DNA from: Picosynechococcus sp. PCC 7002
Lineage (GTDB): Bacteria > Cyanobacteriota > Cyanobacteriia > Cyanobacteriales > MRBY01
Length of the DNA stretch: 64,000 nucleotides
Assembly (NCBI RefSeq): GCF_963860125.1
Contig: NZ_CAWLFA010000001.1
Span: forward strand, 1,798,001-1,862,000
Reading direction: 5' to 3'
Under the pieces are notes generated by a model. That model did not search any database and was not told the origin of the DNA. It saw nothing but the letters and a program-made list of their open reading frames with translations. How positions within the stretch are numbered: the first letter of the stretch is position 1; each line of letters starts with the position of its first letter. A program made the position numbers and the translations under genes. Positions 9,210 to 17,588 of this stretch are shown here, one piece after another.

Positions 9210-10316
9210 TCACTCCGAAAACTGCATTTTTTCCATGGTTTTTGTAGCAGCTTTAAAGAGGACTAAGCCCATGATGCTAACAATGATCGGCACATACCAG
9301 ATACTCTCCCAGCCACTCCCCCGCACAAAGGCATCACGGGTGAGCAGAATGTAGTAGCGAGCAGGAATAATGCTAGCAATAAGAGAGAGCGGAAAGGGAA
9401 TATTTTCGAGGCGATAAATAAAACCAGACAGTAAAAATGAGGTGAGAAAACCGAGGATCGCCGTGCCTTGGACAGCGGCATTTTGATTGCCCCCCCGCGC
9501 CCCAACAAAGAGGCCAAAGGAAACTGCCGCCGCGAGATAGGTTCCAGTGCCCACTATTAGAGGAAGAGGGCTAGTTTGAAGGCGGATATGGAAGAGTGAA
9601 AACGAGACGACCATCACCACAAGGGCTTCGGCGATCGCCACCAGCCAATACGCCAACCCTTTCCCCAAAAGCCATTCCGTAGAACTGAGATCGGAAGCGT
9701 AAACCTGAATTGCGGTTCCCTGCTCTTTTTCTCGCACCACCGAAATGGCAGACAGCATCGATGGAAATACCCAAAAGACGACCCCAAAAATCCCCGGCAC
9801 AATGTACAGGGCTTCCTCGCGACCGGGATTAAACCAAATCCGCACCCGCGCTTGAATGCCTCCGGGACGTTGGGCGTTGGGCAGAGTTTGGATAAAAAAG
9901 TTGGTCACGGCCCGGACGCTATTTTGAATCACCCGCGCATTATTGACATCGGTGCCGTCGATCAGAGCTTGTACCTTGGCGTTACCTGCTGCCAAATCTG
10001 CGGCAAAGGTTGGGGGAATGACGATGGTTGCTTTGGCGGTGCCCCGATCCAGCGACGATAACGGGGAGGTTCCAGCGAGGGGCGTGGGGATAAATTGATT
10101 GGTGGCAAAAAGCCGTTCCACGTAACTGCGGCTCAGGGGCGAATTGTCGGAATCCTGAATACTGAGGGGAATATTTTTCGTTTCTAAGCGGATCGCGTAG
10201 CCATAAATTAACAGCATCCCCAAGGGCAGCACCAACGCCAAGGCAACGGTCAGACGATCGCGGCTAAATTGCGCCAGTTCCTTTTTCGCTTGGGATAAAA
10301 TCCGTTTGAGGCTCAT
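9210..10316 (-). CDS. ABC-2 type exporter permease (YbhS-like)
   Basis: This 368-residue ABC-2 permease paralogue of its downstream neighbour has the same plan: one N-terminal helix (LALVLPLGMLLIYGYAI), a large extracytoplasmic domain, the coupling motif VVREKEQGTAIQVYASDL and a C-terminal bundle of membrane helices ending with a short tail. The start lies 3 bp from the stop of the ATPase gene, which indicates coupled translation. Together with the second permease, the fused ATPase and the HlyD adaptor it forms an exporter like E. coli YbhGFSR. The exported compound cannot be read from the sequence. Confidence 0.9.
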   Translation of the reverse strand: MSLKRILSQAKKELAQFSRDRLTVALALVLPLGMLLIYGYAIRLETKNIPLSIQDSDNSPLSRSYVERLFATNQFIPTPLAGTSPLSSLDRGTAKATIVIPPTFAADLAAGNAKVQALIDGTDVNNARVIQNSVRAVTNFFIQTLPNAQRPGGIQARVRIWFNPGREEALYIVPGIFGVVFWVFPSMLSAISVVREKEQGTAIQVYASDLSSTEWLLGKGLAYWLVAIAEALVVMVVSFSLFHIRLQTSPLPLIVGTGTYLAAAVSFGLFVGARGGNQNAAVQGTAILGFLTSFLLSGFIYRLENIPFPLSLIASIIPARYYILLTRDAFVRGSGWESIWYVPIIVSIMGLVLFKAATKTMEKMQFSE

Positions 10317-10319
10317 GGT

Positions 10320-12284
10320 TTAGTGTGAATCCTCCGCCCGTTGCACTGTGCCAATAAAGGAATCTTCGAGGGTAAAGGGAATGGTGCGCTGGCTGTAAAT
10401 TTCAATCCCTTCTTGCTGTAAGGTTTGCTGGACAAAATTTAAGTCTTGGGCAGGATTATCTAAAACGAGGTGGAGGCGATCGCCAAAAATCGAGACCCGC
10501 CAATGGGCTAATTTTTCCTTGAGGAGATCCGAACTGCGCTGAATTTGGTCGGTGCAAAGTTCGAGCAATTGCCCTGGTTGTGCCGCCTTAATTTCCGTGG
10601 GGGAACCCTGCGCCACGATCTCCCCCGCCACCATAAACGCCATACGATTACAATTCTCTGCTTCTTCTAGATAGTGGGTCGTGACGAGGATCGCCGTTCC
10701 CTGCCCAGCAAAATCCCGGATCAAGCGCCAAAACTGCCGCCGCGCCACCGGATCCACCCCCGAAGTTGGTTCATCGAGAAATAAAATGTCTGGCTCGTGC
10801 ATCACCGATGCCCCAAAGGCGACCCGCTGTTTCCAGCCCCCCGGTAAGCTGCCCGTTGTGGTTTTTTCCCGACCGAGCAAGCCACAGGTTTCTAAAACCC
10901 AGGCGATTTTTTCCCGCCGCAATTTTCGGGGAATGCCGTAAACGCCGCAATAAAATTCCAAATTTTGCTGAATGCTCAGGTCATCGTACAGGGTAAATTT
11001 TTGGCTCATGTACCCAAGACGCGATCGCACTTCTGCACGGTGGAGTTTTTCCGTTTCCCCTGCCAACTGGATTATCCCTGCCGTCGCGGGTAACAGACCG
11101 CAGATCATTTTAATCGTGGTGGTTTTGCCTGCCCCGTTTGCGCCGAGGAGTCCATAAATTTCGCCGTAGCGGACATCAAAGGTGACATTTTTCACCGCCT
11201 GAAATTCCCCAAAGGTTTTTTGGAGGTTTTGGGCAGAAATGGCAAGTTTAGGCGCTTCTGGGGTTAAATTTTTTCGTTGTCGATAATAGGGAAACGCTTT
11301 ATAGACCGGATCTGCGCCGGCCTGCCGTAGATGATTCACAAAGACATTTTCGAGGGTCGGTTCATTCGCCTCTAAACTGTGTAAAGTGATCTTTTCTTGG
11401 GCTAGGGTTTGGGTGATGTCCCGCTGGGCTTGATGAATATCGGGGGTCAAAATGTCGAGGCGATCGCCAAAGGATTGCACATCGATCACCGTTTCCGGCG
11501 CATTTTTTCGTAACAATTTTTCCGCTGCGGTTAGGGGAGTCGCCCGCAATTCCAAGCGCTGCAAGCCTAAATTCCGTTGCAATTCCCCCAGTGTGCCAAG
11601 CTGCTGAATTTCCCCGTCATAGATCAGGGCGAGGCGATGACAGCGTTCCGCCTCATCCAGATAGGGCGTTGCCGTGACAATCGTCACCCCCTGGGCCGCA
11701 ATCCCCGCCAGCAAATCCCAAAACTCCCGCCGCGACACCGGATCAACCCCCGTCGTCGGCTCATCGAGCAACAAAATTTTCGGCTGGGCAATCAACGCAC
11801 AACATAACGCCAGCTTCTGTTTCATCCCCCCCGACAACTGCCGCGCCAACCGCTCTGGAAACTGATCGAGGTTCATCAATTTCAGTAAATGCCGATGGCG
11901 ATCGCCAAATATCCGCTCTGGCACATTCCGTAAGCCTGCCACATAGCGCAAATTTTCCAGAATGCTCAGATCCAAATACAGCGAAAACTGTTGCGTTAAA
12001 TAGCCCACATCCAAGCGGGACTCCTGCGGCGTTTTACCGAGCATGGCTACCGTTCCCGCCGTGGCCCCCATCACCCCCGCCAAAATCTGGAACGTGCTCG
12101 TTTTTCCCGCCCCATCCGGCCCAATCAGCCCAAAAATTTCCCCCGCTTTCATCGAAAAATCAATGCCCCGCACCGCCCGCACCGCGCCATAGTCTTTCCG
12201 CAGTCCCGCCACCTGAATCGTCGTTTCCCCGTAGCGTAACCCGTTGCTAAAAGTTGAATGATTGCTCGTCGCTGTCATCATCAC
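10320..12284 (-). CDS. ABC transporter ATP-binding protein with two fused ATPase domains (YbhF-like)
   Basis: A 654-residue cytoplasmic protein with two complete ABC ATPase domains, which powers the exporter formed with the two downstream permeases. Domain 1 has Walker A GPDGAGKTST, signature LSGGMKQK and Walker B ILLLDEPTTGVDP. Domain 2 (from about residue 345) has GANGAGKTTT, LPGGWKQRVA (LSGGQ variant) and ILFLDEPTSGVDP. The start is GTG at 12284, whose G overlaps the TAG stop of the HlyD gene; ATG codons at 12281 and 12278 are close alternatives. Domain 1 has Asp in place of the usual Asn in its Walker A loop (GPDGAGKT), a common variant. Confidence 0.93.
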   Translation of the reverse strand: MMMTATSNHSTFSNGLRYGETTIQVAGLRKDYGAVRAVRGIDFSMKAGEIFGLIGPDGAGKTSTFQILAGVMGATAGTVAMLGKTPQESRLDVGYLTQQFSLYLDLSILENLRYVAGLRNVPERIFGDRHRHLLKLMNLDQFPERLARQLSGGMKQKLALCCALIAQPKILLLDEPTTGVDPVSRREFWDLLAGIAAQGVTIVTATPYLDEAERCHRLALIYDGEIQQLGTLGELQRNLGLQRLELRATPLTAAEKLLRKNAPETVIDVQSFGDRLDILTPDIHQAQRDITQTLAQEKITLHSLEANEPTLENVFVNHLRQAGADPVYKAFPYYRQRKNLTPEAPKLAISAQNLQKTFGEFQAVKNVTFDVRYGEIYGLLGANGAGKTTTIKMICGLLPATAGIIQLAGETEKLHRAEVRSRLGYMSQKFTLYDDLSIQQNLEFYCGVYGIPRKLRREKIAWVLETCGLLGREKTTTGSLPGGWKQRVAFGASVMHEPDILFLDEPTSGVDPVARRQFWRLIRDFAGQGTAILVTTHYLEEAENCNRMAFMVAGEIVAQGSPTEIKAAQPGQLLELCTDQIQRSSDLLKEKLAHWRVSIFGDRLHLVLDNPAQDLNFVQQTLQQEGIEIYSQRTIPFTLEDSFIGTVQRAEDSH

Positions 12285-13528
12285 TATCGCTGCACATTTT
12301 GGGTCTCATCCGTCAAAATCGTCGCATCTGCAGGCATTCCCGGTTTCGCAAAACCCGCTTCATTTTCAATCTGCAATTTCAAACCGAACACCTGGGTCAC
12401 CCGATCATCCCGAAAATAAATATTCTCCGGCGTAAAGGAAGCCTCCGTATCAATTGCCGCCACCGTTGCCCGTAAAGGTTCCTCCGGCGCAGAGTCCAAA
12501 AACACCGCTGCCGCCTGCCCAATTTGAATCGCCCCCACCTCTTTTTCAGGAATAAAGCCCCGTAGATACACATCCCCCAAATTCACTAGGGTTAACAGGG
12601 TTTTTCCCGTTGCCACCACTTCCCCCGGTTCGGCGGTGCGCGTTAACACCACCCCATCGATGGGACTGACCAATTCTAAATCCTGGAGTTTCGCGGCAAT
12701 TTCGTTGTAATTGGCTTGGGCATTTTGCACTTGGGCTTGGGCGGCACTAAGTTGAGCTTGAGCTTGGACAAGTTGGGTTTGGAGCCGTTGCACTTGCACC
12801 GCACGGATATCGGGGTTAAATTGGCTGGCTTGGGTTTGGGTGAGATTTCCCTCGGCGGTTTTAACCTGTTCAGCGGCGGCAGCCACCACGGCACGGCGGG
12901 CATCGAGGTTTTCCTTCGTCGATAAATATTGGGTTTGGGCCTGTTCTAAACGCTGTTTAGACACCACACCGGATGCGTACAATTCTTGAAAGCGATCGCC
13001 ATCGGCTTTGGCAAGGGCGAGTTCAGCTTCAAGTTGTTTCACCTGAGCTTGGGCTTGGGCGAGTTGGGCTTTCGCGGCGGCAACATTGGCTTGGGCAGCA
13101 TTGACCCGTCCGGCGGTGTCGTCCTGGGCTTGCCGTTGGGTGAGTTGGGCTTCGGTGATCTGGTTTTCGATGACGGTAATTTGCAGTTGGGCTTGGTTCA
13201 CCTGTTGCTGGGCAGCGTTAATCCGTGCCTGGGCGCCATCAAGGGATGCTTGCAATTCCGCACTGTCGAGGGTGACGATAACTTGCCCCTTTTGTACCGT
13301 ATCTCCTTCCCGCACGGCGATCGCCTCTACTTTCCCGCCCACCTTGGCGCTAATATTCGTTTCATAGCCTTCGATTCTGCCACTGAGTTCGATGCCTTGG
13401 GTGGGTTCCGGACGGAGGAAATAATTTACAAGACCAACGCCCAATCCCCCCACCAGCACAATGGGCAGCGCAATTTTAAAAAATTTTGGAATGCCTTTGT
13501 TTTGGGTCGTTGTGGCGGCAGTCATCAC
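12284..13528 (-). CDS. HlyD/EmrA family membrane fusion protein
   Basis: This 414-residue periplasmic adaptor has one N-terminal membrane helix (IALPIVLVGGLGVGLVNYFL). A split biotinyl-lipoyl-like domain (VGGKVEAIAVREGDTVQKGQVIVTLD and VSPIDGVVLTRTAEPGEVV) brackets a very long Ala/Gln-rich coiled coil (residues about 95-285, many AQAQ and NAAQ repeats). A beta-barrel region follows. It would link the ABC-2 permeases to an outer-membrane channel encoded elsewhere. It is first in the operon; ATG 13528 follows a TCCTAGAAATGTG-type leader with AGGA. Confidence 0.92.
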   Translation of the reverse strand: MMTAATTTQNKGIPKFFKIALPIVLVGGLGVGLVNYFLRPEPTQGIELSGRIEGYETNISAKVGGKVEAIAVREGDTVQKGQVIVTLDSAELQASLDGAQARINAAQQQVNQAQLQITVIENQITEAQLTQRQAQDDTAGRVNAAQANVAAAKAQLAQAQAQVKQLEAELALAKADGDRFQELYASGVVSKQRLEQAQTQYLSTKENLDARRAVVAAAAEQVKTAEGNLTQTQASQFNPDIRAVQVQRLQTQLVQAQAQLSAAQAQVQNAQANYNEIAAKLQDLELVSPIDGVVLTRTAEPGEVVATGKTLLTLVNLGDVYLRGFIPEKEVGAIQIGQAAAVFLDSAPEEPLRATVAAIDTEASFTPENIYFRDDRVTQVFGLKLQIENEAGFAKPGMPADATILTDETQNVQR

Positions 13529-13706
13529 ATTTCTAGGAGATTTTCGTCGTTAATCTAACTACCTTTCATTATGGAAGGGATACGCCGGGGGATGGCTCAG
13601 CACGTAGTATTTCGACAAATTGCCATCGGCTGATAAGGTTTATCTATTTTTGGCGACACCCGGCAAAATTCCAGGGAAAATGGTGGGCAACTTAAGGCGA
13701 TCGCCC

Positions 13707-14432
13707 ATGGCCAATCTCAAAATCCCGAAGCAAGAGTATTGCCCCTACGCCCAATATTGGGAACCAAAATCGACCCCAGAAGGTTATGTCCTCTCAGCAG
13801 AATCTCCCCAATCGAGAAGCTGGGCCGCGATGGGCTGTGCGGGTCTTTTTATTACGGTGTGGCTGGGGATTTGGTGCGGGGTTTCTTTTACGATGTTTGC
13901 GATCGCCCTGTTACAACTCTTCAGAACACCAACCGTCGGCAATATCTTGATGTTGCTGTTCCTAATTCCCTTTGTGGCCATTGGTGTGGGCGGACTGATT
14001 TGGGTTGGGCGACTCCTCTACCAAAAATATCGAATCAAAACTGGGGTACTGATTTTACCGACCTATCCGCTCTATGCTGGGGAAACCTATCGGGTGCGCT
14101 ATCGTCGTCCCTTGCGTAACGGGCAAACAACCCAAACCGCCCTTTTATCTGCCACCTGGCTGCATTACGAATGGGTGCAATATTATCGCGGCACAGACCT
14201 CGAAACTGTGACCCACGGGCTTTCAACCCAGGCTTGCTTGGAGCGCGCCATTGGTCGGGGAGTCAAGCAACTAGAATACACAATCGATCTGACCATTCCC
14301 GCCGATGCCAAGCCGAGCATCTACGCGCCGCCCCACAATCAACTGCGCTGGGAACTTCAGGTGCGTTGTCATTTGCCCCAGGTTGTGCGGGATACATCTT
14401 TTTTTAAGTTAAGGGTGGTGAGGAGACCATGA
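13707..14432 (+). CDS. membrane-anchored protein with arrestin-like C-terminal domain, unknown function
   Basis: I do not recognise this family with certainty. From ATG 13707 (MANLKIPKQEY) the 241-residue product has a short N-terminal tail and two hydrophobic helices (about residues 35-65 and 75-95). A soluble beta-rich domain begins with LILPTYPLYAGETYRVRYRR and ends with the pattern YTIDLTIPADAKPSIYA ... LRWELQVRC. That pattern resembles arrestin/Spo0M-like beta sandwiches. An upstream in-frame start at 13620 is possible, but the region before 13707 reads poorly and contains a HIP1 site. The gene overlaps the next one by four bases (ATGA), and a third follows closely. Confidence 0.6.
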   Translation: MANLKIPKQEYCPYAQYWEPKSTPEGYVLSAESPQSRSWAAMGCAGLFITVWLGIWCGVSFTMFAIALLQLFRTPTVGNILMLLFLIPFVAIGVGGLIWVGRLLYQKYRIKTGVLILPTYPLYAGETYRVRYRRPLRNGQTTQTALLSATWLHYEWVQYYRGTDLETVTHGLSTQACLERAIGRGVKQLEYTIDLTIPADAKPSIYAPPHNQLRWELQVRCHLPQVVRDTSFFKLRVVRRP

Positions 14433-14812
14433 CAACGCTGAAAACGCCCATTACGCTACATCTTGACCGTGATGCAGTGAGTTTGGGAGAGAGATTATCG
14501 GGTGATTTTGTCTGGCAGCCAGAAGATACGGAACGTTGCCCGAAAAAAGCGACGGTTTCTATTCTGTGGTCAACGGAAGGCCGAGGCAAAGGCGATCGCC
14601 ACAGGGTCAGTTCCCAAATCCTTGACCCAAATATGGTGCTGAATCTCATGGAACGAAACCATCCTTTTACGTTTGAGATTCCGTTGGATGCGCCTATTTC
14701 CTACGATGGCTTTTTATTTCGGTTGATGTGGTCTGTGGAAGTGCGGATCACGTTTCCAGGCTTGTTTAGCGACAAAGATACAGCGGTAGCTCCTTTTCAG
14801 GTATTGGCTTAG
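14429..14812 (+). CDS. small arrestin-like beta-sandwich protein, unknown function
   Basis: This 127-residue protein is predicted all-beta. It opens with ITLHLDRDAVSLGERLSGDFVW, a GE(R/T)-type strand-turn seen at the beginning of arrestin-like domains. It closes with HPFTFEIPLDAPISYDG and a strand pattern LMWSVEVRITFPGL, parallel to the C-terminal domain of the preceding gene. It has no signal peptide. The start overlaps the upstream stop (ATGA), so translation is coupled. The fold assignment is inference from pattern only. Confidence 0.6.
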   Translation: MTTLKTPITLHLDRDAVSLGERLSGDFVWQPEDTERCPKKATVSILWSTEGRGKGDRHRVSSQILDPNMVLNLMERNHPFTFEIPLDAPISYDGFLFRLMWSVEVRITFPGLFSDKDTAVAPFQVLA

Positions 14813-14814
14813 GC

Positions 14815-15447
14815 ATGGCGACAAATCCTTACCAGGCCATCGGTTTACGGCACAATCCCTTTATCGGCACGGAACAACTGGCGCAGACGGTCACTTTTTG
14901 GCTGGATCACGGTTATTCTGAAGCGCCCTTGCCAGGGGGAAATCAATTTGTGCAAATCCTGGGGGAAAAGGGTTTCGGGAAAACGGCCCATCTGCACCAT
15001 TGGCGATCGCAAACGGGGGGAAGTTATTGTTATGTGCCGCCCAATTATCTCCAGCGCTGGCAATGGCTAAAAACGGGGGCGATCGCCTATTGGGACGAAG
15101 TAGATCGCCTGCCCCTGGGGTTATTTTTGGGGGGACTGCTCCGGGTGCGGATGCGACGGGGGACGGTAGTAGTTGGCAGCCATGTAGATGTGAGTTTTTG
15201 GGCGAAACTTGCGGGGCTGAAAACAACAACGATTCAGCTTCCCTCTCTCGACATACCCACTTTGCAAGCCTGGGCTGCGTTCAAAATTGCGGCGGCCACC
15301 ATCCCGGATCAGACTTGCCCTTTAATTCTTTCCCCAGAAAAGGCGGCGGAAATTGTGACCCAATCCCAGGGATCCTGGCGACGGGCCGCAGATTATCTCC
15401 ACATCTGGGTGGCGGCGATCGCCTTTTCAAATTCACAACAAAATTGA
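14815..15447 (+). CDS. small AAA+-like P-loop ATPase, unknown function
   Basis: This 210-residue protein carries a Walker A motif GEKGFGKTAHLHHW (about residues 48-61), a Walker B-like AIAYWDEVDRLP (residues 90-101) and a sensor-1-like strand TVVVGSHVD. It then has a helical lid (IPTLQAWAAFKIAAATIPD ... SWRRAADYLHIW). This layout is that of a compact AAA+ ATPase related to ExeA/TniB- or DnaA-like switches. It begins two bases after the preceding gene, forming a three-gene unit with the arrestin-like proteins. It may use ATP to act on that pair; no experimental function is known to me. Confidence 0.62.
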   Translation: MATNPYQAIGLRHNPFIGTEQLAQTVTFWLDHGYSEAPLPGGNQFVQILGEKGFGKTAHLHHWRSQTGGSYCYVPPNYLQRWQWLKTGAIAYWDEVDRLPLGLFLGGLLRVRMRRGTVVVGSHVDVSFWAKLAGLKTTTIQLPSLDIPTLQAWAAFKIAAATIPDQTCPLILSPEKAAEIVTQSQGSWRRAADYLHIWVAAIAFSNSQQN

Positions 15448-15470
15448 CTCAACTGTAGGATGATGTACAA

Positions 15471-15554
15471 ATGATGCAAAATTTGGCAGCAGCATTGAAA
15501 TTATCCCGCAAGATAATGGCAGTGCTGATTATTTTGTTGGCGATCGCCTTGTAG
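15471..15554 (+). CDS. possible 27-residue single-helix membrane peptide
   Basis: ATG ATG at 15471 opens a 27-codon frame with a basic segment (LKLSRKIM) followed by AVLIILLAIAL, a plausible single transmembrane helix. AGGATGA lies 8-14 bases upstream. The frame ends in a HIP1 site plus TAG. A short inverted repeat (GTAGAT ... ATCTAC, 15551-15574) begins at the stop. No known photosystem or cytochrome small subunit matches by eye. It may be a chance frame in the gap before the kinase gene. Confidence 0.25.
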   Translation: MMQNLAAALKLSRKIMAVLIILLAIAL

Positions 15555-15711
15555 ATTGCACCTAAGCGATCTACAAAAATCTCCGGAAAAATAGGGAATT
15601 AATTTTCACTTTAGAAATTACTGGTGACTATCCCCGTTAGTTTACTGGGAAAGTTTTAACGGAACGATGGCTTCCTGCCACAATGGAAAGGTTTCTGTGC
15701 GATCGCCACTG

Positions 15712-17550
15712 ATGATTCTTTGCCTGAATCCCACTTGTTCCCAACCCCGCAACCCTGATCAGGGGAAATTTTGCATGGCCTGTGGTCAACCCCTGGTGTT
15801 AGACGATCGCTATATAGTCCGGCAAGTTTTGCACCAAGGAACTAAGGGACGCACTCTCTTGGGCATTGACCGGGGCACTTTTCCTGAGAGTTATTGCATT
15901 CTGAAGCAGATTTTTCTGACCCAGAGCGTGCAGGCCCAGCAGTTTGTGGAAACGTTCCAGGAGAATGCGGCGCGGTTAAAAACGTTAGGCGATCGCCCGG
16001 AATTTCCGACAGTTTTAGGGCTATTTTTACCGGAACATTGGCATCAAATCACGATTCCACCGACCCTTGTGTTTGAAAAAATTGCTGGGGAAAGTTTACG
16101 GCAGCGGCTCGATCTTATGGGGCCATTCTCCGAGACAAAATTACGGGAGTTTCTCCAAGACATTCTCCCCTTGGTACAACTCATTCATGATCATGGGCTA
16201 ATTCATCGAGATCTAAACCCCGATAATCTCCTGTTTACTCCAGCACAGCATTGGGCGATCGTCGATTTTACGGCGGCGAAGGTGACCTCAAAAATGGCCA
16301 GCGCGGAACCCGGCACCCTAATCGGTTCGGGGATTTACACTGCCCCAGAGCAACTGCGGGGTCAAAGTTATCCTGGCAGCGATCTTTACAGCCTGGGGGT
16401 GATTTGCCTGGAACTGCTCACCTCAATTCATCCCTTTGATCTCTACAGTGTGCGGGAAAATCGCTGGGTCTGGCGGGATTATCTCACCACACCGATTAGC
16501 AATAATCTGGGCCACTTACTGGATCAAATGTTGGCTGAAGCCGTTGGCGATCGCCCCCAGTCTGCCCAGGCGATCCTCGATCAACTTTTCCCAACCGCCA
16601 GACCAGTTACCCCAAAACCGATACCGCGAGTTGCCCCCGAACCGCCTCAAATTATTTCCCTAATTGAACCCAGCCCCGTGCCCCAATGGTATTGTTTTCG
16701 CACCTTTACGGGTCACCATGCCTATATCACCGCTTTGCAGTTTGCTCCAGATGGTCAGTTCCTTGCCAGTGCTGCTGCGGATCAAACGATTCGCCTCTGG
16801 GATTTAGATCGCCGCCGGGAGTCTCGTTGTTTGCGGGGGCACCGGGGAATTATTTCTGGGTTGGCCTTTTGGGGCGATCGCCTCATTTCTGGCAGTTGGG
16901 ACTACACCATTCGTCTCTGGAATTGGCAACAGGGAGAACAGACCGCTTGTCTCCAGAAAAGATCGACTTGGATTCAGGGGCTTGCTTGCTGGGAAAAAAC
17001 AGGTCAATTAGCCACTTTGGGGGCCGATCAGGAAATCGTTGTCTGGGATTTAACGACACAAAAAATTCTCTACACTTTTACCGCATCAGGTGCTCAACTG
17101 ATCCGAGCATCCCAAGGAAATAATCAGCTCTGGCTCGCCCAGGGAAATCATTTAACTTGCTATGAACAAGGCCAGTCTGTTCAAACTCTCCCGGAACATC
17201 AGGGAGACATTCTTGATTTTCAAGTCAGTGCCGATGGTCAATTTTTAATCAGCATCGCCACGGATCAGACCCTCAAAATTTGGCCCCTCGCTTCTGATTA
17301 CACACCCAAAATTCTTCGGCCAGTCATTCCCTTTACCCAATTGGCGATCGCCCCTAGTCAACGTTTTTTTGCTGGCGGCGATCGCCAAGGAAACCTTTCC
17401 CTCTGGCAACTCGGTCAGGAACAACCCTTTGTCACATTAGCTGCCCACAGTAGCGAAATAAAGGCGATCGCCATTGCCCCAGACAGTCAGATTATTGCCA
17501 CCGCTGCCGCCGATAAAACCATTAAACTCTGGCGATTCGGGATACAATGA
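15712..17550 (+). CDS. serine/threonine protein kinase with C-terminal WD40 repeats
   Basis: A cyanobacterial Hanks-type kinase fused to a beta-propeller. The order is an N-terminal zinc ribbon (CLNPTC ... CMAC), the kinase domain (catalytic loop HRDLNPDNLL, lysine in YCILKQIF, APEQLRG) and a Pro-rich linker. About six or seven WD40 repeats follow (for example LASAAADQTIRLWDL, LISGSWDYTIRLWNW, IATAAADKTIKLWRF). The DFG motif reads DFT, keeping the metal-binding Asp but losing Gly. The start at 15712 puts the zinc ribbon at the N-terminus as in relatives; ATG 15667 would add 15 residues. Target proteins are unknown. Confidence 0.88.
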   Translation: MILCLNPTCSQPRNPDQGKFCMACGQPLVLDDRYIVRQVLHQGTKGRTLLGIDRGTFPESYCILKQIFLTQSVQAQQFVETFQENAARLKTLGDRPEFPTVLGLFLPEHWHQITIPPTLVFEKIAGESLRQRLDLMGPFSETKLREFLQDILPLVQLIHDHGLIHRDLNPDNLLFTPAQHWAIVDFTAAKVTSKMASAEPGTLIGSGIYTAPEQLRGQSYPGSDLYSLGVICLELLTSIHPFDLYSVRENRWVWRDYLTTPISNNLGHLLDQMLAEAVGDRPQSAQAILDQLFPTARPVTPKPIPRVAPEPPQIISLIEPSPVPQWYCFRTFTGHHAYITALQFAPDGQFLASAAADQTIRLWDLDRRRESRCLRGHRGIISGLAFWGDRLISGSWDYTIRLWNWQQGEQTACLQKRSTWIQGLACWEKTGQLATLGADQEIVVWDLTTQKILYTFTASGAQLIRASQGNNQLWLAQGNHLTCYEQGQSVQTLPEHQGDILDFQVSADGQFLISIATDQTLKIWPLASDYTPKILRPVIPFTQLAIAPSQRFFAGGDRQGNLSLWQLGQEQPFVTLAAHSSEIKAIAIAPDSQIIATAAADKTIKLWRFGIQ

Positions 17551-17588
17551 CCACCGAGCAAAAACAAGAATTTAAAACATAAAGCCCC

